A DNA stretch of 64,000 nucleotides from Sceloporus undulatus (lineage: Eukaryota > Chordata > Lepidosauria > Squamata > Phrynosomatidae): positions 1,192,397 to 1,256,396 of the forward strand of contig NC_056529.1 of the NCBI RefSeq assembly GCF_019175285.1, in the 5' to 3' direction. A program made the position numbers and the translations under genes. The notes beneath the pieces were generated by a model, which was not told the DNA's origin, made no database searches, and was given only the letters and a program-made list of their open reading frames with translations. Below are positions 60,051 through 64,000 of the stretch, one piece after another (position 1 is the stretch's first letter; each line of letters opens with the position of its first letter).

Positions 60051-60765
60051 GCTCCCACTTTGGAAGAGACCCTTAAGGCCACACAGCAGATGAAAAATGG
60101 CAAGGCAGCCGGGGATTGATGGAATTCCACCTGACGCTTGGAATACGGAGGTCATGTACTCCCTGCTAAACTCCACGAGCTCCCTTGTGAGTTGCTGGGA
60201 AAAAGGCAAACTGCCATCAGATCTCGCGCTGCAGTCATCATCACCCTGTACAAGTAAAAAGGGCAAAATCGGATTGTCAAACTATTGAGGTATGACACTG
60301 CTCTCATCGCTGGGAAAATCCTCGCAAGGATACTGCTGAACGATTAGTCCCTGCTATTGCAGAAGAGCTTTCCCTGGAACCACTGTGTTTTAGAGCTAAT
60401 AGGAGCACTACCGACATGGTATTTGCCCTTAGACAACTGCAAGAGAAATGTAGGGAGCAGAACAAAGGACTCTATGTAACATTGTTGACCTCCCAAGCCT
60501 TCGACACTGTGGTAGAAGGTCTGGGCAGATCCTGGAACGACTAGGATGCCCCCCCCAAATTCCTCAAAATGTCATCCTGCTACATGAAGGCGGCAAGGTC
60601 AATGTCAGCGTATGGCGATGCCTCTCGTAGCCCTTTTGTAACAAATGGTGTGACAACTGTTGTGTTCTCGCTCCAACTCTATTTACACATTTCTTCAGCA
60701 TGTGCTCCAAGGACCTCTCTACGGCAGATCTCAAAGAAGATGGCATTTATATTACTAACGTTGCC
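60051..60765 (+). mobile_element. Same non-LTR retrotransposon continued: reverse transcriptase part
   Basis: Encodes, in shifting frames, TLKATQQMKNGKAAG-IDGIP, SCWEKGKLPSDL, KGKIGLSNYRG-like, GKILARILL, EELSLEPLCFRANRSTTDMV, FALRQLQEKCREQNKGLYVT and an AFDTV motif, that is the N-terminal half of a LINE reverse transcriptase. It continues the element broken by the mariner and ends in KEDGIYITN near 60760. Confidence 0.75.
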
Positions 60766-61098
60766 CTGAAAGACCTAGAGATTCCTAGGGAAGATCTACT
60801 AGGCCTTTGTAGTTCCTTTGGTGCAGTTCTATGGTCGATGTCTGTCAGCGTTGACCACAGAGTTGCCCTGGAGGACCCAGAGATCCTAGAGAGAACACTT
60901 TCTAGGCCTTGTAGCTCCTCCCCGCGCAGTTCTTTTGGTCAGTGTCTGTCGCGTGTGACCACAGAGTTGCCCTGGAGGACCCAGAGATTCCTAGAAGGTG
61001 TCTCTCAGACGTCGGTTGTTTTTGCTATTTTCGCGTTTTTCCATATCAGTGGTGGAGTGTCTTGTGCCCTAACCCTGTGTGAATAGGAGGGACAAGTA
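60766..61098. mobile_element. MITE-like element with two tandem units, inverse of 55.85 kb
   Basis: Two tandem copies of CTAGGCCTTTGTAGTTCC ... TCTATGGTCGATGTCTGTCA ... ACCACAGAGTTGCCCTGGAG ... GACCCAGAGATCCTAG (first about 60766-60890, second about 60891-61000), then TTTTTGCTATTTTCGCG and an end GGAGGGACAAGTA. Confidence 0.65.
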
Positions 61099-61334
61099 CA
61101 GTGGTACCTCGGGTTACGATTAATTCGTTCCGCGCCGCTTGAGAACGAAAAGCTCTCGCAGCCGAACCCAATAGGCGCTAATGGGGAAAAAAGCGCGATT
61201 TCGTGTGAAATAGCGGCCCCACAAAAAGCACCAAAAATTTTCGTACCCGAAAACATCTGAAGCTCGGAACAGTTTTTCGAATGGATTTTTTTCGTAACCC
61301 GAATAGTAAGGCGGCGCATGTATGGGTCACTATA
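61097..61334. mobile_element. Tigger-like palindromic MITE, copy 2, beside the USP31 promoter
   Basis: Same family as 23062-23320: TACAGTGGTACCTCGGGTTACG at the left, shared AATAGGCGCTAATGGGGAAA, GGAACAGTTTTT and GGATTTTTTTCGTAACCCG inside, and a decayed right end GGGTCACTATA. It carries many small gaps relative to copy 1. Confidence 0.85.
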
Positions 61335-61489
61335 GGCAAAGAAACCAAAGGGCCTTGCCAAGCAGGGGACATCAGGTCGTGTGTGTGACTTGAATTGGGC
61401 GTTTTGTGAGACTAGAGAGGCTGGATTTGGGCCTTTCCCACCGAGTCCCGCCTGAGGGAGAAGAAGCGAGGGGGTCCACTGGGCATGCG

Positions 61490-61829
61490 CCCTCCTCCTC
61501 CGAGGAAGGCGTTATTGTAAGGGGAGGCCTTTGCCAGTACCCAAGATGGCGTCCTCTGTGCCTTGCGGGGGTGCCCTGATCCAAGATGGCGGACGCGGCC
61601 TCGTCTGCGTCCTTTCTCTGCGCGGGACCGCCTCCTCGTCTTGCGGACGAAGGCGCCGCTGCCAGGCGCCGCTCCTTCCCGCCGCTTCATGGTCTCCCGG
61701 GCGGCGGAGGCCTGACCGGGGCGAGGCCGTGGAGGCCAGAGGCCGGGATGGTGCTCCGCCTGGGCTCCTCCTGGTTGTGGGTAGCGCAGGCCCCGGGAGG
61801 AGGCGGAGGAGGGGCCTGCGGAGGGCGCG
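61490..61829 (+). promoter_or_regulatory. USP31: USP31 promoter region (CpG island, two YY1-type sites)
   Basis: Very GC- and CpG-rich, with CCAAGATGGCG at 61541-61551 and again at 61581-61591, both in the gene's orientation. TATA-less. It lies immediately upstream of the first USP31 exon and head-to-head with SCNN1G. Confidence 0.6.
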
Positions 61830-62607
61830 ATGTCTTCGGGGCGCGTAAGAGCGGGGGCCCCGGCGGCGCGGGTCTCGTCCCGATGGCGGCCAAGGAGAAG
61901 CGCTCCTTCTCAAGCGGCTGCTCTTCCGGAGCCGCGGAGGAGGGTCTCCGGCGGCGGGGGCCTCGTCGTCGGGGGCTCCTCCCGTGTCCTTCGGCTTCGT
62001 CCCCTCGTTCTTGGGCGGCTTCATGAGCCGCGTCCTGAAGACCTCTCGACGCCCTCGCACCTGGCTCCCGAGCACGGCCCTCCCTCCGCGGCCTCGGCCT
62101 CCCCCCCGGGCCTCTCCCGCTGCCTCCAGCCCGGCCACCCCGAGCCCCAGCCGGCCCCGAGGGACCGCCACCTCCGCCGCCTCGCCCTCCCCGCTCCTCC
62201 GCTTTCCCCCGCGGCCTCCTCGTCCTCTCCCACGCCGCCGCCCGCCGCCGCCGCCCCTCGTCGGCTCCCCGGGGCCCCCACTGCCTCGGGGGTCCCCGGC
62301 GTCTCCGGGCTCCGGAACCACGGCAACACGTGCTTCCTGACGCCGTGGTCCAATGCCTGAGCAACACCGAGCTCTTCGCCGAGTACCTGGCCCTGGAGCA
62401 GTTCCGCCAGGAAGAGGACGCCGGGGCCCCGGGCGCAGGGGACGGGGGCAGCCCGCCGGAGCCCCGGGGGCCCCGAGGCCCAGGCCCTGCTGCCTCCAGC
62501 CCCCGCTCCTCCCGCTTTGGCGAAGGCGAGGTGACGGAGCACCTGGCCCACCTGGTCCGCGCCCTCTGGACCCTGGAGTACACCCGCAGCACAGCAGGGA
62601 GTTTAAG
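61830..62607 (+). CDS. USP31: USP31 first coding exon (ubiquitin-specific protease), frame interrupted
   Basis: Encodes the N-terminus and the start of the catalytic domain of a cysteine deubiquitinase. Pieces match human USP31 in order: KEKRSFS, KRLLFRS, GGFMSRVLKT, LSTPSHLAPEH, a Pro/Ala/Ser-rich stretch, PGVSGLRNHGNTCF (Cys box with the catalytic Cys), AVVQCLSNTELFAEYLALEQ, VTEHLAHLVRALWTLEYT. The donor is TTTAAG/gtgagc at 62607-62608, as in human (…EFK). The pieces lie in different frames: apparent single-base losses near 61842, 61910, 62043, 62338 and 62584, four of them in G/C runs. The most likely start is ATG 61830; ATG 61883 (MAAKEKRSFS) is the alternative. Because the location and exon are otherwise well conserved, sequence-consensus error is more likely than a pseudogene. 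Downstream exons are outside the window. Confidence 0.85.
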
Positions 62608-64000
62608 GTGAGCCCAGGCAGGCAGAGGGCCCTGGACAGGGAAGGAATCCGCCCAACAGACCCCGGGGACAGCAGGCAGGGAAGGGCCCTTCCTTGGGGG
62701 GGCCCCTTAGAGGAGGAGGAGGGGATGTGTCCCTAAGGGAGAGCCCTGCCCCAGCCCAGCCCTCCAGGGCTGCCAAAGGCTTGAAAGGGCCCTGCCTGGA
62801 TGGGGAGAGCAGAGCCACAGGGTCAGGGCTTTCTTGGGGAGCCCCAGGCCCCACACATGCCCCTAGCTCCCTCCCTGGGGCTTCCCTGGTGGAGCTGGTT
62901 AAGTGCCCCCCAGAGGTGTGCTGCCAGCCAGAGTGGGCATCACTGGGCATCCTGGCTGCCCATTCAGCCTCCCTCCAGATATATGGTTGGACTGCACGCC
63001 CAGCATCCTGGGCATCCTAGGCAGGGCTGGGAATGCTGGGAGCTGCAATCCAAGAACCACATGCTTCAGCCCTGAAAAGAGCATTGCAAAGGAATACTAG
63101 GGAGGCCCCTGCCAGCAGCCAGCCATATAGAGCCTGACATGCGGGGCCCAGCTCCTTGTAAGCCGGGCTTTATAGCATCCTAGAGTTGGAAGGAGCCTCC
63201 CCAGCAGCAGAGAGCTGTCCAGCCTCTTTGGGAGACCTCTCTGCCTATGTAGAGTATACAACTCAATATAGCCATGTTGGTCTGTAAATCAGTCTGTAAA
63301 GGGATGTGTAGCACCTTTGGGCTAACTGAAAGAAAGAGCTTCCTAGACTTGATGCATCTGAGGAAGTAGGCTCAAGTTACAAAAGCTCATACTCCCAAGT
63401 TTTCTTGCCAATTACTCTTAAAGGTGGTGATAGTCTAAGTGGATAAACTGCCCCGCAGGTTGTTTTTCTAGCTAGACTTCTTAGCCCCCAGTTCCTAGGC
63501 CCTCTTCCCAAACATGCATGCACACTTCTCTGCTCCGAAGGACACTCGTTGGGTTCAAGGGTCCTGGTTTAGGATTCTGGCAGCTTCAGGCAGCAAAGCT
63601 GGGGCTCAGGAAGGGTCTGGACCACTCTGGCCTTCTTCCTCCTGGTTTGCACCCTCCCCCATCGGCAGCAGAGCAATGCAGAGCCCAGTTTTTATGATTT
63701 GGCGGGGTGAGACAGGGGGCCATTGTCTTCTGCTTGCCCCTGATGCTTGGGTCAGGAGAAAGTGCAGGGATTGTTCCTCTTTTCTCCCAAAGCAAAGGAG
63801 GGGATGCCAGACAGCTCCAGGAGCTCACCCTCTGTTTTCAAGCCCAAGCGACCTGTTTCAAGAAATGCTAACTGTCTGCCTCTGACCAGCAGCAAGAGCA
63901 GTCTCAAAACCAGCTTTATTTCCAGCAGATGTAGTGCAGCAAAGTCGGGCGAAAGTTCAGAGCAGAGGCAACTGTTTGAGTCATTATTTGCCAGTGTTTC
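62608..64000 (+). other. USP31: Start of USP31 intron 1
   Basis: No coding exon is seen. Holds a short antisense CR1-tail-like scrap near 63178-63200 and the inverted-arm repeat at 63240-63425 (TAGCCATGTTGGTCTGTAAA, GTAGCACCTTTGGGCTAACT, CATCTGAGGAAGTAGGCTCA). Confidence 0.6.

Noticed and set aside
61512-62592. Minus-strand frames of 269 and 301 codons over USP31 exon 1
   Set aside because: Antisense shadows of the GC-rich USP31 exon, whose plus strand carries the conserved protein segments.

Overview
The window is vertebrate nuclear DNA, most likely from a squamate reptile and possibly an iguanian lizard. The genes are intron-rich and split by GT-AG introns. The introns and spacers hold a lizard-like mix of repeats: CR1 and L1 LINE fragments, an APE-endonuclease LINE, tRNA-type SINE pieces, palindromic hAT-like and Tigger-like MITEs, a mariner and many microsatellites. 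The species assignment is inference from the repeats and protein divergence.

Layout, left to right: (1) 87-1004 (+), the last two coding exons of GGA2 (GAE domain). (2) about 1485-18128 (+), a complete COG7 gene with 17 coding exons (767 aa), an inferred upstream non-coding exon and a poly(A) signal. (3) 20238-32375 (-), SCNN1B (ENaC beta), with an inferred non-coding first exon in a GC-rich island near 37.8 kb. (4) 38.3-44.3 kb, spacer with a CR1 3' end. (5) 44299-52907 (-), SCNN1G (ENaC gamma), with a GC-rich upstream island at 53.3-54.1 kb. (6) 54.1-61.4 kb, a nest of transposable elements that includes a LINE split by a mariner. (7) about 61.5-62.6 kb (+), the CpG-rich first exon of USP31. 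The order USP31 / SCNN1G / SCNN1B / COG7 / GGA2 and the relative orientations match human 16p12.2 as I know it.

The two ENaC subunits are the functional core. Beta and gamma join an alpha-type subunit in the epithelial sodium channel; both keep HG gating motifs, G/S-x-S pore motifs and C-terminal PPPxY NEDD4-2 docking sites. COG7 and GGA2 are Golgi-traffic genes and USP31 is a deubiquitinase; they are neighbours by synteny, not a pathway.

The most interesting observation is in SCNN1B. The exon encoding the thumb-region segment, single in the adjacent paralog SCNN1G, is here split in two by extra DNA. The conserved end of the ancestral exon now sits on a separate 129-nt, frame-preserving exon that adds about 42 acidic, cysteine-containing residues. 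Other points of note are splice acceptors built from a microsatellite (SCNN1G exon 4) or abutting a CR1 (COG7 exon 7), and several apparent single-base losses in USP31 exon 1 that look like consensus errors.
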